Assembly: GCF_001540865.1 (NCBI RefSeq)
Contig: NC_033639.1
Location: forward strand, 8,296,432-8,360,431
From: Ananas comosus
Taxonomy: Eukaryota; Streptophyta; Magnoliopsida; Poales; Bromeliaceae
Length of the DNA: 64,000 nucleotides
Reading direction: 5' to 3'
The notes below the pieces were generated by a model that did not search any database, was not told the DNA's origin, and worked only from the letters and a program-made list of their open reading frames with translations. A program made the position numbers and the translations under genes. Below are positions 53,925-64,000 of this stretch, in pieces; the first letter of the stretch is position 1, and each line of letters opens with the position of its first letter.

Positions 53925-54052
53925 TTTATTGGTCAAGTAAACTGAACTCGCCCCCCTCTCTTCTCCAAGTCCTCCAGAGGGTGAATGGTTGCAACAGTTG
54001 CATTCTAGCCATCAATGTTGCCATGCCATAAAAACCCTCAACAGAGGATCTA
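53925..54052 (-). ncRNA. Partial family I unit (B-C)
   Basis: B at 53983-54040 (TTATGGCATGGCAACATTGA, distal CAACTGTTGCAACC) preceded by CTATTTTATTTTTAG then ATCC, an acceptor-like context. The C end is weak (GTTTACTTGACCAATAA). In B both arms changed relative to the usual GCAGC/GCTGC (CAACA/TGTTG), keeping the pairing. Confidence 0.35.
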
Positions 54053-54127
54053 AAAATAAAATAGATCAGTAAGAGAAAATGCTACAAATTAAAACACAAT
54101 GAAGAAGACATGGAGAGTGGGGGAAAG

Positions 54128-54413
54128 GAAAGCTAAGATTCGCCTTAGACAATTTCATATCGAGATGTCCCACTGGTCAAAAGGATATCCTTATCTGGGG
54201 ATAATGGCTGCAGCAGTTGCCATAAGGCCAACCATGCTACCTTGCCACCAGAACCTCACACAAGATCTGGAAGGGGTTAAAAAAAGTTAAAAATGTAGAG
54301 AGAACCCCTCAACTATAGGCCACTTTGGAACAGAAGTCCCAAGATTGAAAATATCCCATCAACTATTCCAAATGCCCAAGGGCACAATACCAGTCCAATC
54401 ACCATTGTCACCT
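54128..54413 (-). ncRNA. Family I unit (A-B-C)
   Basis: 286 nt. A at 54395-54413 (GGTGACAATGGTGATTGG), acceptor-like AACCCCTTCCAG before B at 54202-54256 (GGTGGCAAGGTAGCATGG, ACTGCTGCAGCCATT), and C at 54128-54155 (CTAAGGCGAATCTTAGC). Box D is TTAG, and box C GGTGATT is degenerate. Confidence 0.35.
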
Positions 54414-54524
54414 TTCAATACATAGACCTAACAACAAAGGATTTATGAATGGTGGCATGGCAAAGGTGCAAGTGGAAGAGCAGCCAAAGAGAGGAGGGTT
54501 TTGGTACTTTTCCCTTTCCTTTTG

Positions 54525-54690
54525 TTTTTTTTTTTTTTTTTTTTGAGAGAGAAAGATAGGTAGCATGCTACCCGTTTCGTTTATTTCATTTAGAAATAAA
54601 CTTAGCTGGAAAATATGAACCAACTAGAATTCGAACTTGAATCTCGGATACCAACCACCAAGTCCTTTGCCACTTGCTCTAGGGACGGTC
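54525..54690 (-). mobile_element. tRNA-derived SINE
   Basis: On the minus strand it starts GACCGTCCCTAGAGCAAGTG (A-box region AGCAAGTGGCAAAGG) and has a B-box-like AAGTTCGAATTC about 40 nt later, a GGGTAGCATGCTACC inverted motif and a 3' end running into a 20-nt A-run (T-run on plus, 54525-54544). The layout is that of the plant Au SINE group. No target duplication is clear. Confidence 0.72.
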
Positions 54691-55189
54691 AGTAATGTTG
54701 TCGTTTGTTAATACTTGCAGATATATCTCTGCTCCAGTTTTGTACATGATATATACCCAGATTGATCAGTTTCTAATTAGTTAGCACTGTTCTTTAAACT
54801 AATTTATTACTGCTCTTGACAGGATAAGATGTACGTAATTTAGAAGCGCTTAGAATTTTATGATACGATTAATACTAAACAGAGCAACTCGCGCAAACAG
54901 ACACAATTCTTATTAAAGCATGCATGTCTCTACTTAGCAGTGTTGATCCCTCTCCTTTTTACATTTCAATCTTATTTCTTTCGGATTGAGGCTTACAAAT
55001 AACTAGCTAACTAGCTAAATTCCGGAGTTTTTGGACTACTAAGCCCACAAAATTTTTGAATATAAAAATAGACATTTAAAATTTTTATTTATAAAAATAA
55101 GCTGTTAAAAGCGGTGAATCATTTATTATTTTTTAAAAACGATGAATAATTCACCACCTTTATCCTAATTTATATATTTCTTATCTCCA
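54691..55189. other. Non-coding DNA ending at the gap
   Basis: From about 55050 AT-rich sequence with AAAAGCGGTGAATCATTTAT and GATGAATAATTCACCACC, a decayed relative of the 25945-26285 insertion, truncated by the N. Confidence 0.4.
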
Positions 55190-55190
55190 N
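55190..55190. other. Assembly gap (single N)
   Basis: Single N. The sequence to its right starts in the middle of a family II unit. Confidence 0.95.
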
Positions 55191-55455
55191 GGGTGAACAC
55201 ACAATGCATCAAAATCATAGGCATACACGCCAAATCCAACTTTCCAATATTAAAACCAACAATTCTGCACCACAAGGAAAATATACCCGGAGAGGGCCAA
55301 AATCATCGTTGCCTCAAAAGAAAGAAAAGGAAGAAAAGTAGAATCGTCCAGTAGCAGCATCAAAGAAGGAAAAAAAAAAAAAAAGGGGACCCTGAAATGA
55401 ACTTAAAATGGAGAATGACAGGGCAGCACTATTGACCTTCCATTCCTTACAAAGA
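55191..55455 (-). repeat. Family II 5' part (F-A)
   Basis: F at about 55428-55452 (AAGGAATGGAAGGTCAATAG on minus), A at 55293-55320 (TTTCTTTCTTTTGAG then GCAACGATGATTTTGGCC). The B and C parts would lie left of the gap. Box C is AACGATGA. Confidence 0.38.
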
Positions 55456-55863
55456 ACACCACCTTAGTGTTAGCGTCCTTTTGGCCAAGCTCTTCTGGTA
55501 TGCTTCCAATTGCGGTTATCTTTAGAAAAGCGTTCAACACAAATTTAGAAGCTTTTGTTCAGCTGGAAGCTGAATTGAGAGAAACAGCATCTTTTTCTTT
55601 CTATTTTTCTTTTCTCTTCTTTTCTTTTTTGTGTGCATGTGTTGAGGGAAATTGCAGCAGGCGTGGTGTTAGTGCCCTTCTGAACTACACTAAAATAGCA
55701 CTCCATGCAGCAGAACTACACCCGACAGCAGCCAAAACAGACCCTAACTCTTCAATAGCCTTCAACGTACCACTCATATCGATTGGCCTGTTTGCGCTGA
55801 AAGAGCTTCGGCAGAAGTGTGTCATTAGTAGAACTGCTCAAAAAGGCACTAACAGCACAATAA

Positions 55864-56502
55864 GGGCATGTTTGGTTCAAAATCGGAATCAAAATCGAAA
55901 TACAAACGGGAATAGACCGGAATCAAAAAAGGAATGATGAAAACTCTGAATTTGTTTGGTTCATAAGAGGAATAGGAATCAAAATCATGTTCAAATTGAA
56001 ATTCATAAAATTTAAATTTTAAATAAAATGTAAATTCACAATCCAAATTTGTAATCAAAATTTGAATCCAAAAATGAACTCACAATTTGAACTTAACATT
56101 TAAATTTACAATTTAAATTCAAGTTCAAAGTCACAATTAAATTTAGAACTAAATTCAAATATCAAACTTATAATAGAATTTAAATTTGAACTTAAAAAAT
56201 TAAAAATTAATATTTTGAGTCGATAAATTCAAATTCAATTTAAAGTTACAATTTATTCTACAATTAACTATAGATTAATATTTGAATTTAAATAATTGTT
56301 AGTGAAAAATAAGGAGTTCTTTTCTCGATCCCTTTCGGAATCAAAGTTGATTCTCACCTCCATGGTGGGAATCATTTTGTAGGGATTCGATTCCCCCCGG
56401 AATGGGAATCGGAATGTGAATCCCTCAAACCAAGCAACAACAATAGGTATGGATCAGTGCGATTCTCATTCCAAGCCTCCAATCCTCAAAATAAACATGT
56501 CC
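55864..56502. mobile_element. PIF/Harbinger-like MITE with TAA duplication
   Basis: GGGCATGTTTGGTTCAAAATC at the left and AAACATGTCC at the right, with TAA at 55861-55863 and 56503-56505. Interior of AATTTGAA/AAATTTAA words, as at 42925-43508. Confidence 0.8.
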
Positions 56503-56505
56503 TAA

Positions 56506-57074
56506 ATGTAAATGAACTTCTAGAAGGAGCACTTTAAAGGACAAAGTATTACCTTGACCTGGTCCATCACATTAATTCGTGAACCTTATCAGCTAATGCA
56601 ATAAAGAGAAATTCTTCCTTGAACCTGGTCTGCCTTGCAGTAGATTTGCTACTTGGCAATGCCAACAAAGTCAAAAATATAACAATTGGAGTAGAGCAGG
56701 AAGAAAAGGCTTCAATAACAACAATAACCCAATAAAGGCAAATCCAGGAATATCAAAAACTAAAGGGAAATCCAGGAATATAACAATCCCAAAAACTAAA
56801 GGGAAATCCAGGAATATCGAAAGAATACAATAAAGGCATGAAGAAACAAAGCTTGAAAAGTAACTTACAGATATGAAGCCCAAACAATAAGAACACCAAA
56901 AACAGAAATGACTCAAAAGCAGTAAATATCAGCGGAAGTACAGGTTAACCTGATGCTAAAGTGTAGGTTTCAAACTTCGGAAGGCAAAATGCAACTCATG
57001 AAATTTATAAGGGTTTCCTGCACTACAATTCAATAATATCGACTACAAATAAATCACACTAAAGAAATCAATGG

Positions 57075-57111
<37 letters not shown>

Positions 57112-57399
57112 ATTGAACTATTGAAGAGGCAAACCCTTCAGCAATTTTCTGCAACCATTTAATAGCTAAAATTACATTCCTAATAGCTACTATTTTCTGC
57201 AATCCTTCTGAAATCTGACTTATTTGGAAAGTAACACAAGGCATTAAAAATCTCACTAAAAGATGCAAAACTCTATCCGCAATAACACCATATACTAAGC
57301 AAACTCGTATGTGGCAAATAACAGTAAAATTAGTAAGTTGACAAAGCACACTGAAGGAAATAAGGAGAGGTTAGGAAAAGGGGAACAAATATTTTACTG
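56506..57399. other. Non-coding spacer
   Basis: Tandem phrase AAACTAAAGGGAAATCCAGG twice (56757, 56793) and a GA run at about 57077-57110. No gene. Confidence 0.35.
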
Positions 57400-57617
57400 G
57401 GGAGCCTCAATGCAGAAAGACAGCCTAGTCCATGGTCCAAGCATCAAGTCCCCTCCAAAGGCAAATAACCGCTGCGGTTGCCATTAGGCCATCCAAGCTG
57501 CCTTTCTATCAAAACATTTATTGCTGGATTGAGAAAAAAAAAAAAAAAAAAAAAAACTCAAAGAAAAGATAAGTATCCCTGTCAGAGATTTCCCCATTAA
57601 TCTTCATCAGTACCTTT
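57400..57617 (-). ncRNA. Family I unit, diverged
   Basis: A at 57595-57617 (GTACTGATGAAGATTAATGG), acceptor-like TTTTTTTTCTCAATCCAG, B at 57468-57516 (GAAAGGCAGCTTGGATGG, CAACCGCAGCGG). The C end is unclear (GAGGCTCCCC at 57398-57410). The same A form (TTGATGAAGATTGATG) appears at 60.03 kb. Confidence 0.33.
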
Positions 57618-57671
57618 CAGATCAAAACAAAGACTACAAAGAAAAGAAATGATTTTAATGTGCAAATTGAA

Positions 57672-57790
57672 CACAGGAGGAAGCAGACCCTTGCTAAGGA
57701 CACCCATTCCTCCAAAGTAGAGAAATTATTGCATGCACTGGGGTACATAGATCATGATCTCCGAAAATTTGCAAACCTAGAAGCCTCTTT
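57672..57790 (-). repeat. Family III module
   Basis: GGAGGAAGCAGACCCTTGC closed by CCCATTCCTCC (GGAGG/CCTCC), then D (GAGAAATTATTGCATGCACT) and GATCTCCGAAAATTTGCAAA. A GA run follows. Confidence 0.42.
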
Positions 57791-57791
57791 C

Positions 57792-57830
<39 letters not shown>

Positions 57831-57865
57831 GAAGAAATAAAGAAGGCACACACATGCATGCACAC

Positions 57866-59132
57866 TAGGGGTGGAAACGAACCGAGCTCGAGCGAGCTTA
57901 CCTCGGCTCAAATTCGGCTTGAAATTAATTTCGAGCCCAAATTTAAGCTCAAGCTTGGATTGAAATTAATTCGAGCCGAGCTCGAGCGAGCCTAATTTCA
58001 AGTCGAGCGAGCTCGAGCCCTAAACAAGCCGCTTGAATTTCGAACATATATATAATAGTTTAATTTGTATAAAATATTATCTATAATTTGATACAAAAAT
58101 ATGTCTAATAGTTCAAAGTACAAAATAATTATATGAAATATAGTATTATATATATGAAAATAAAAATTATGAATTGAATATCTAATTTTTTCAGTCTCAC
58201 ATGTCTTTTCTTCGCCTCAATCTCTATATTATTCATTTTTATTTATGCAGTCAAAAATAAATAAATTATATAGATAAATATTAAATTAAACTATCCTAAT
58301 CATATATAATAAAATTAAAATTTTATATGAATAATAATTTTTTACTTTAAAAATATCTTGTATATTTTCTCAAGCATACAATTAATAGCAAGGTAGGCAA
58401 CGGCGGCATATATGTTATTGTAACTTAGAGGTTCCGGCTTGGCCACTTAGGGTGAGAGACAGAAAAAGAAAGAAGAAACATATTGAAAATTTAGAGCTCT
58501 GTGAAAGAAAGAAAAAAAAAATATTTAGTAAAATTTTGCTCTTTTATTTGTCTATTAAGTTTGTTTTTATGGGCCAACAACATTAGCCCAATTTTAACTA
58601 AACTCAGATTATTCACTCAGCCTATATATAATTAAAATATATTATAATTATATATTTTTTAATATATATATATAGAGTGTAGAACTACTATACTATCGAA
58701 AATATAGAGGATTTGATGTTTTTGAATTTTTCACCCTTTGATTAAAAATTGTATGGTCAGGATGATTGCGGTCTCCCTTAGGATTAAATAATACTCTTAG
58801 GATTGAGTGGTCCCTACAAGGTAATAATAATATTAATCCAAAGATAAGAAACGATTAAAGAGATTGATCTAAGAATCAAAAAATCAAAAGCACCATATCT
58901 CTATACTTTCGATATAGCATAGTAGCTCTACTATATATATATATTCGAGCTTTTCGAGCTTTTCGAGCCTAATTCGACGAGCCGAGTAAAACTCAAGCTC
59001 GGCTTGAAATGAATTTCGAACCTTTTTTTTGTTCAAGCTCAGCTCATTTAATTTCGAGTCGAGCTCGAGCAAGCCAAATATCGAGTTGAACGCGAGTCGA
59101 ACGCGAGCCGGCTCGCTCATTTGCCAGCGCTA
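57866..59132. mobile_element. hAT-like element, CGAGC family, with nested MITE
   Basis: TAGGGGTGGAAACGA at the left, GCCAGCGCTA at the right, with perfect ATGCACAC flanks (57858-57865 and 59133-59140). Subterminal GAGCTCGAGCGAGC words; AT-rich centre; no transposase frame. A MITE of another family sits inside. Confidence 0.8.
58674..58935. mobile_element. TA-flanked MITE nested in hAT-like element
   Basis: GTGTAGAACTACTATACTATC at the left and CATAGTAGCTCTAC at the right, interior GGTCAGGATGATTGCGG; flanked by TATATA. Younger than its host element. Confidence 0.6.
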
Positions 59133-59235
59133 ATGCACACAGGGGCGCGCACGAGCACACTTGATGAGAAAAGATGATTGAGCAAGGGAGTAGGCAAGCA
59201 GTTTTGCAAGAGGAGATGGTCAAGGGAGCAGAGCT

Positions 59236-59400
59236 GCAGAGGCAAAGCCTTTCTAAGAAAACCCACTCCTCTGACTAGAGAGACTACTTACTTCGTTTTG
59301 GAGAAATTATTACATGCACCCAGTGCACCATCCAATGCCTGAATCTGATCAGCCATGCTTTAAGTCGAATTCACTACCTGGCAATGCCGACACAGTTCAA
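59236..59400 (-). repeat. Family III module
   Basis: CAGAGGCAAAGCCTTTC closed by CCCACTCCTCTG (CAGAGG/CCTCTG, a compensated version of GGAGG/CCTCC), then D (GAGAAATTATTACATGCACC) and CTGGCAATGCCGACACAG. Confidence 0.42.
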
Positions 59401-59830
59401 TGCACATCGATGATTACGACAATGAAAAAGAAGAGGGATATCAACTATCTCAGTAGAACAGGGAGAGGAAGTATGAGGAAATGACTTCAATAACAACAGT
59501 AATCAACAAATAATGATCCATAAAAAAGTACGGGGAAACACAGGAATATCAAAAAAAAGGAAAAAAAAAGATAAATGAAGAAACCAGCTTGAAATCTCAG
59601 TAGCATAATAAAAACATGCATTCCTCCCAAGTCTGGGAGACTACCTACTTCATTTTAGGTGCACTAGAATGCTAATGCTATGAGAGGCTAATTACACTTA
59701 TGTGTGGGTTGCACCACTGCAAAAGCCCCTAACAACATCAAACAGGAAAATTACTCAAAAGTGGCAAATATAATTAAAAATAGAAGCTAATAAAGCACAT
59801 TGAAGGAGATAAGGAGAGATTGGGCAAAGA
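59401..59830. other. Non-coding spacer
   Basis: Phrase GACTACTTACTTCGTTTTGG (59282) recurs as GACTACCTACTTCATTTTAG (59639), so part of the family III spacer is duplicated. No gene. Confidence 0.35.
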
Positions 59831-60048
59831 GAGGCTTAGATTTGCCATTGATCAATCAAGCAAAGAGATTACCCTCTCTTCTATTTGACCAAATGAAACC
59901 CCTCTGGGCAGCAAACGGCCGCAGCGGTTGCCGATAGGCCATTCACGCCGCCTAGCCACCAAAACCTTCACTGCAGGAACCGAAAACAGCTCAAAGAGAA
60001 CAGAAGGGTCCCAATTAGAGACTAGCACATCAATCTTCATCAATGCCT
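59831..60048 (-). ncRNA. Family I unit (A-B-C)
   Basis: 218 nt. A: AAGGCATTGATGAAGATTG. Between A and B, GGTTCCTGCAG forms a strong acceptor-like site (about 59971). B at 59917-59965: GGTGGCTAGGCGGCGTG, distal AACCGCTGCGGCC, where GCGGC/GCTGC pairs with one G-T. C: CAATGGCAAATCTAAGCCTC, with box D mutated to CTAA but the GCCTC stem kept. The minus strand stays open from near 60061 to 59852. Confidence 0.4.
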
Positions 60049-60110
60049 TACAGATTAACATAGAAACTACAAATTGAGAAGAGAAAGGGTTTTCAAGAGC
60101 AAACTGTGCA

Positions 60111-60265
60111 ACAGAGGAGGCAAACCCTCTCCAAAATCACCCGTTCCTCTGCAATACCACAGTGTATATACCAGGATCTCCAAACCTAGAGGCGTTAAGT
60201 GCAAATCATCTGATTCGCATAAAACCGAAGGGCACAATGATGCTCTGGTTCATCATCAACACCTC
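60111..60265 (-). repeat. Family III unit (full)
   Basis: Minus strand: GAGGTGTTGATGATGAACC, AGAGCATCATTGTGCCC, CTCTAGGTTTGGAGATCC, GGTATATACACTGTGG, then hairpin arms AGAGGA and TCCTCT around GGGTTTGCC. GTTGATGATGA resembles box C, but no CTGA closes the unit. The most complete family III copy. Confidence 0.42.
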
Positions 60266-60359
60266 TAAGTTTAACAAATAAACTTCACCGCTGCTGCCGC
60301 CGCCGCCTAAGAATAAGAAGGGTTTTACAGAAAGGGTTTTATAGTCCAAATTCAGCAAG

Positions 60360-60525
60360 AAAGGAACCAAATCCTTTCCAAGAACACAGATTCCTCCATA
60401 ATATCACATAATTCACCTACATTTGCAAAAGGATTGCTTGCACCACCGCCTAAACTCTGCAAGAGCTCAAACCCAAAGGCCCTGAAGAGAGCAATGATGC
60501 TTCAACTCATCGTCAAAACATTTCA
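60360..60525 (-). repeat. Family III unit
   Basis: AAGGAACCAAATCCTTTCC closed by AGATTCCTCC on plus (AGGAA/TTCCT, again compensated), and AGAGCAATGATGCTTCAAC with CTCATCG at the A end. GCTGCTGCCGCCGCCGCC lies just outside at about 60290. Confidence 0.4.
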
Positions 60526-60540
60526 CATCAACAAATAGAG

Positions 60541-60680
60541 TATGAAGAAGACAAAGATTAAGGGTTTTAGAACCGTGCACCAGAGTCTATACACCAGGAC
60601 CTCCGAAAACTCGACTCTAGAGTCCCCGATGAGCACGACGACAATGCTTCAATTCATCACTAACACCTCTCAATTTAACA
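60541..60680 (-). repeat. Family III unit, one end
   Basis: A end GAGGTGTTAGTGATGAATTG (minus), GAAGCATTGTCGTCGTGC, CGGAGGTCCTGGTGTATAG. The GGGTTTGCC hairpin end is absent. Confidence 0.38.
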
Positions 60681-60803
60681 AAAAGACTGTGAAATAGAAG
60701 AACAAGAAGAAGAGAAAGGACTTTAGATTGCGGATTGAGAAAGGGAGGAGGCAAACCCTTCGTGAGATAATCGATCGAGCATGAGAGGAGGCAAAGCCCT
60801 TAC

Positions 60804-61130
60804 GCTAACACCCATTTCTCCCGCGAGAAACCATTACATGCGGCGTGGCGTATACATCGGGATCCGAGAACGCAAACCCTAGAGACCCCGAGAAGCACGA
60901 TGATGCTTCGATCCATCGCCATCGCCATCGCCATCGCCATCGCGACCAAGAGGAGAGCGAGAGAGGAGCGGAGAGAGAAAGAGAGAGAATGTGGGATGAG
61001 AAGGAGGAGGAGGAGGAGGTGGAAGCGAGAGGTTTCGAGAGTGTGAAGTGGGGAAGGGAGGAGGAGACGACGAGGCGAGAAGGAAAAGAGTGGAGACTAG
61101 CTTTTGTCTGACGACCACAGGCCACTTCTC
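60804..61130 (-). CDS. Candidate first exon of a minus-strand transcript
   Basis: GC-rich and unlike its AT-rich surroundings. From about 61130 down, a CT-rich leader of about 190 nt precedes five in-frame ATGs in a GATGGC repeat (first ATG at 60940). The frame MAMAMAMAMDRSIIVLLGV continues for 45 codons to a GTAAGG donor (rc of CCTTAC, 60798-60803). The peptide is hydrophobic then basic (ends FSREKWVL), which might be a targeting signal. The segment after the ATGs (AGCATCATCGTGC, CTCTAGGGTTTG) is homologous to the family III units, so this may be the functional ancestor of those copies. I do not recognise the protein. Position at the 5' edge of the array supports a start of transcription here. 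Confidence 0.35.
60914..60942. repeat. CATCGC hexamer repeat
   Basis: Five CATCGC units. On the minus strand it encodes Met-Ala repeats at the start of the candidate first exon. Confidence 0.85.
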
Positions 61131-62018
61131 CCGATTCCCGGGGTTTTTTTTTTTTTTTTTTTGGTTGGATAAACTTCGATATAGTTTTGTATTTTCTTAT
61201 ATTAATACTCTATAATTTAAAATAAATTAATTTAATACTTTAGAATTTTATTTTTTTCTTTTCATCAGATATTTTGGTAACTTTTCGTTAAATTATCTAT
61301 AAAAAATTTCAGATATTATATCCATAGTTTTTCGAATATTCACTTTAGTATCATTTAATTTAACTTTATCTCTGATTTAACAAAACAAAATTAATGAAGG
61401 AGATAATTAAAAAAATAATAAAACTGCATGGTACAAAATTGATAGATTTTAAACCACAAGGTAACATGTTTGTTTGGGTGGAAGTGGGGTGGAAGTGGAG
61501 AGGAGAGAAGTCGTTTTCGCCCTAAACGGCCACTTCCGTTGTTTGGTTCGCCGTAAAAAAGTTACGGTCGAAATTCGAGTTAACCTGAAACGGCGTAATT
61601 AACTTCGCCCCATCGTGGGCCGAAGTCAATTATAGTGAAGAGAGGTAAAGAAAAATTAATAAAATAATATAATAGATAAAGATAGTTATATTTAAATATA
61701 CTTAATTATGTTACTAATTATTTTTTTATTCAGTTAATATATCTAAAATATGATAAAAATTGATTAGTTATGTTTTAATATTTTCTTTATTTAGTTTGTA
61801 TATTTAAAATATGATAAAAGTTGATTAATTAAGTATTAATATTTTTTTACTTTATAATTTTATTATTGTATTACTATAATTTATATATAAAAAAATATTT
61901 AGTTGTTTTAATTAAATTTTAATTATATAAAAATATACTTATATTATTTTATTTATTAAAAATTTATTATTTATATATAAATTATACTTTACATCATACA
62001 CTTCCTACCAATAGGTGC
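61131..62018. other. AT-rich flank upstream of the array
   Basis: A T-run (about 61143-61163), a degenerate relative of the 33152-33480 TIR element, and AT-rich DNA. I see no clear TATA box or initiator at a fixed distance from 61130. Confidence 0.35.
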
Positions 62019-62250
62019 TGGAATACTATATACTAAAACGCTCTTTTGCTATCAAGTTTTTAACCCTTGATGATAAAATTGTATGGTCAGGATGATTTAG
62101 TTGGTTTAGAGTTGAGTGGTCCCCTAGGGTTGAGTGGTCCCCACTGGGTTATAGTATTAATTCCAATGGTTAGAAATAATGAAAAGAGTTGACCAAAGGC
62201 TAAAAATTGGTAGCAACAATGGGATTTTGCTACTATAATAGTAACCCAGT
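62019..62250. mobile_element. TA-flanked MITE (ACTATCGATAGT family)
   Basis: GGAATACTATATACTAAAAC at the left, TTTGCTACTATAATAGTAAC at the right; interior GGTTGAGTGGTCCCC and GTCAGGATGATTTAG. Confidence 0.6.
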
Positions 62251-63518
62251 CAATCTCTACTAATAATATCATTCATTCAACTTTAATGGAATGAAATCAC
62301 AGCCGTACAATTTTTATTTATCTTTAAATTATCATAAATATATTAATTCTTAGTCTTCGTCTAATCCAATGACTGACGAATTAAGTATCTGTCACTTTTT
62401 TTACCTAAATTGCCCTTAGAAAGTACGTATTAAATACTTTTTTATATGTGTGTCATATCTCCTAATAACCCGCCGCCAACATAATATCATATTTATCACA
62501 AATAATATTCGCATTTCTTAAATATTTTCATTCTCGACACGTAATATCTCACACCTACACTTATATATTCCATCACATAATACCTTCCGCATATATAATA
62601 TTTAATCATATTTTTTTAAAAGTGAATATATAAAAATTATCTCAATTTTACCTACTAATATTTAAAATATGAGATATTTTTTCAATAAAATATAACATAT
62701 AAATTTACAATTTAAAATTTTAAATTTGTAGTAAATATGATTCACAAATTGATATTGATTTGAGATAATTATTAAAATAATTGTTGACACAGACATACCC
62801 TTTTTTAGTCGGAAAAAATATTGTATTCTATTTGCAAGAATAGAAAGAAATTTATATTTATCTAAATTTTTGTCAACCGAAAGATATTTGCGCGTCCTAT
62901 AAAATAATATTCCATACTTACCAAAAAAACGAAAATCTCTATGCAACAAACATTGAAAATATTTTGTATCTACTATTTCTCAATTAGCTAACTAAAAAAA
63001 TTAGATTTGAAAAAATAATTTAAATAAGCTTATAAAATCAACTTTAAATTTTAAATTTTGTTCATAATTTCAAATGTGAATTAATATTTAATTCAAAATT
63101 TGAAATTAATTAAATTTTCAATATTTTGGGTGTGTAAACAGTATTTCAAATTAAAAATAATTAATTAACTTGAAAATATATCAAATTTTGGGATGATAAA
63201 TAAATTAATGTCTTTAATAATTATTTATATTCAAATTATGGATTCAAAATTAATTTCAAATTTTGAGTTTTATTCATAAATTTAAATATGAATTTATTAA
63301 TTTAAAATTTAGAATTACTTTAAATTTTTAAAATTTGGATACATATTAAAAAAAAAATTAAAAAAAATTTAACTGATAAATAGATTTATACCATCAATAA
63401 TTATTTAAATTTAAAATATAAATATAAATTTAATTTAATTAAATGTTACGTGCATTGCACGTGCACTATAACTAGTATATATATGTATATATGAGTACGG
63501 CTATATATACCAGCACAA
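62251..63518. other. AT-rich non-coding DNA
   Basis: Strongly AT-rich, with TTTAAATTTT-like words and an ACGTGCATTGCACGTGC palindrome at about 63447-63464. No gene or module. Confidence 0.4.

Positions 63519-63562
<44 letters not shown>
63519..63562. repeat. CT then TA microsatellite
   Basis: About 20 bp of CT followed by about 22 bp of TA. Confidence 0.9.
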
Positions 63563-63563
<1 letters not shown>

Positions 63564-63802
63564 AGGTTCGGCTACTATGCGATCAATAACACTAAACACT
63601 TGATACTACCAAGTTTTTCGCCATTAGATCGACTTCTTTGGTTATTTCCACCCGTTAGGTTATACTATTAAACTAACCACCAATCAATTCTAAGGGACCA
63701 TTATCATCTTTAACCGTACATCCCTTCATCCACTGATCCAAGGGCCAAAATATTTAATAACACCAATGATTTGGTATTATTAATAGTATAATAGCATAGT
63801 TC
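63563..63802. mobile_element. TA-flanked MITE (ACTATCGATAGT family)
   Basis: GGTTCGGCTACTATGCGATC at the left, TATTAATAGTATAATAGC at the right; interior CCACCAATCAATTC and CATCCCTTCATCC. Confidence 0.65.
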
Positions 63803-64000
63803 TATATATATACAAAAATAATATTTGCTATCTACTTTTTATCCTTTACATACATAGGATTTGTTATTTAGTTTATTATTATGAATCCAATGGATGAAAT
63901 ATAGATAGCAAATACTATTAATCTACTATCAATAGTATCATAAATAAACACTCTATCTCTATCACTCTCGATATATACCCACCCGATTAACTGGTAATTT

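Overview
This is non-coding plant nuclear DNA. It is AT-rich, full of microsatellites and short inverted-repeat transposons (hAT-like, PIF/Harbinger-like and TA-flanked MITEs), and it carries a tRNA-derived SINE and U6 snRNA pseudogene copies. The repeat style suggests a flowering plant, probably a monocot; pineapple (Ananas) is only a low-confidence guess. I see no complete protein-coding gene. Most long open frames are simple repeats or repeat modules read through.

The dominant content is an array of about 45 diverged copies of related modules, from about 0.05 to 60.9 kb. All the core modules point the same way (minus strand). Read on that strand, the full order is F (GGAAAGGATGGAAGG), A (GAGGCAATGATGAT), B (a hairpin-forming GGCAAGGCA...TGCAGCC block), sometimes D (GAGAAATTATTGCCTGCACC), then C (AATCTGAGCC). 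Family I units (A-B-C) are about 160-290 nt. Family II units (F-A-B-D-C) are about 350-700 nt, or longer when transposons sit inside. Family III units carry a GGGTTTGCCTCC end and an AGCATCATTGTGC block, and cluster near 57.6-60.9 kb. The A and C ends pair (GAGGC with GCCTC) and look like boxes C (RTGATGA) and D (CTGA) of a C/D snoRNA. The B hairpin keeps its pairing through compensating changes. However, A in family II and B in family I are often preceded by a pyrimidine tract and AG, and some A blocks end in a GTAA-type donor, so the modules may instead be duplicated exons of one minus-strand transcript. A GC-rich block at 60.8-61.13 kb, with repeated ATG codons and a GTAAGG donor, could be its first exon. 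Exon-like open frames also lie at 46.64-46.97 kb and 14.98-15.11 kb.

Layout: 0-7 kb, degenerate modules and a Harbinger MITE. 7.8-12.5 kb, a recent duplication with a 477-bp CA tract, ending at a single-N gap. 12.6-15 kb, microsatellites and AT-rich DNA. 15-30 kb, alternating family I and II units, two U6 pseudogenes, a 117-bp tandem array and palindromes. 30-36.5 kb, sparse modules and TIR elements. 36.5-40.6 kb, a triplicated segment with three family I units and an N at one junction. 42-49 kb, family II units interrupted by MITEs. 49-57.6 kb, partial family I units, hAT elements and a SINE. 57.6-61.1 kb, family III units and the candidate 5' end. 61.1-64 kb, AT-rich DNA with two MITEs.

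Two readings compete: an expanded family of long C/D-like RNAs, or an exon array in a long host transcript. RNA sequencing would separate them.
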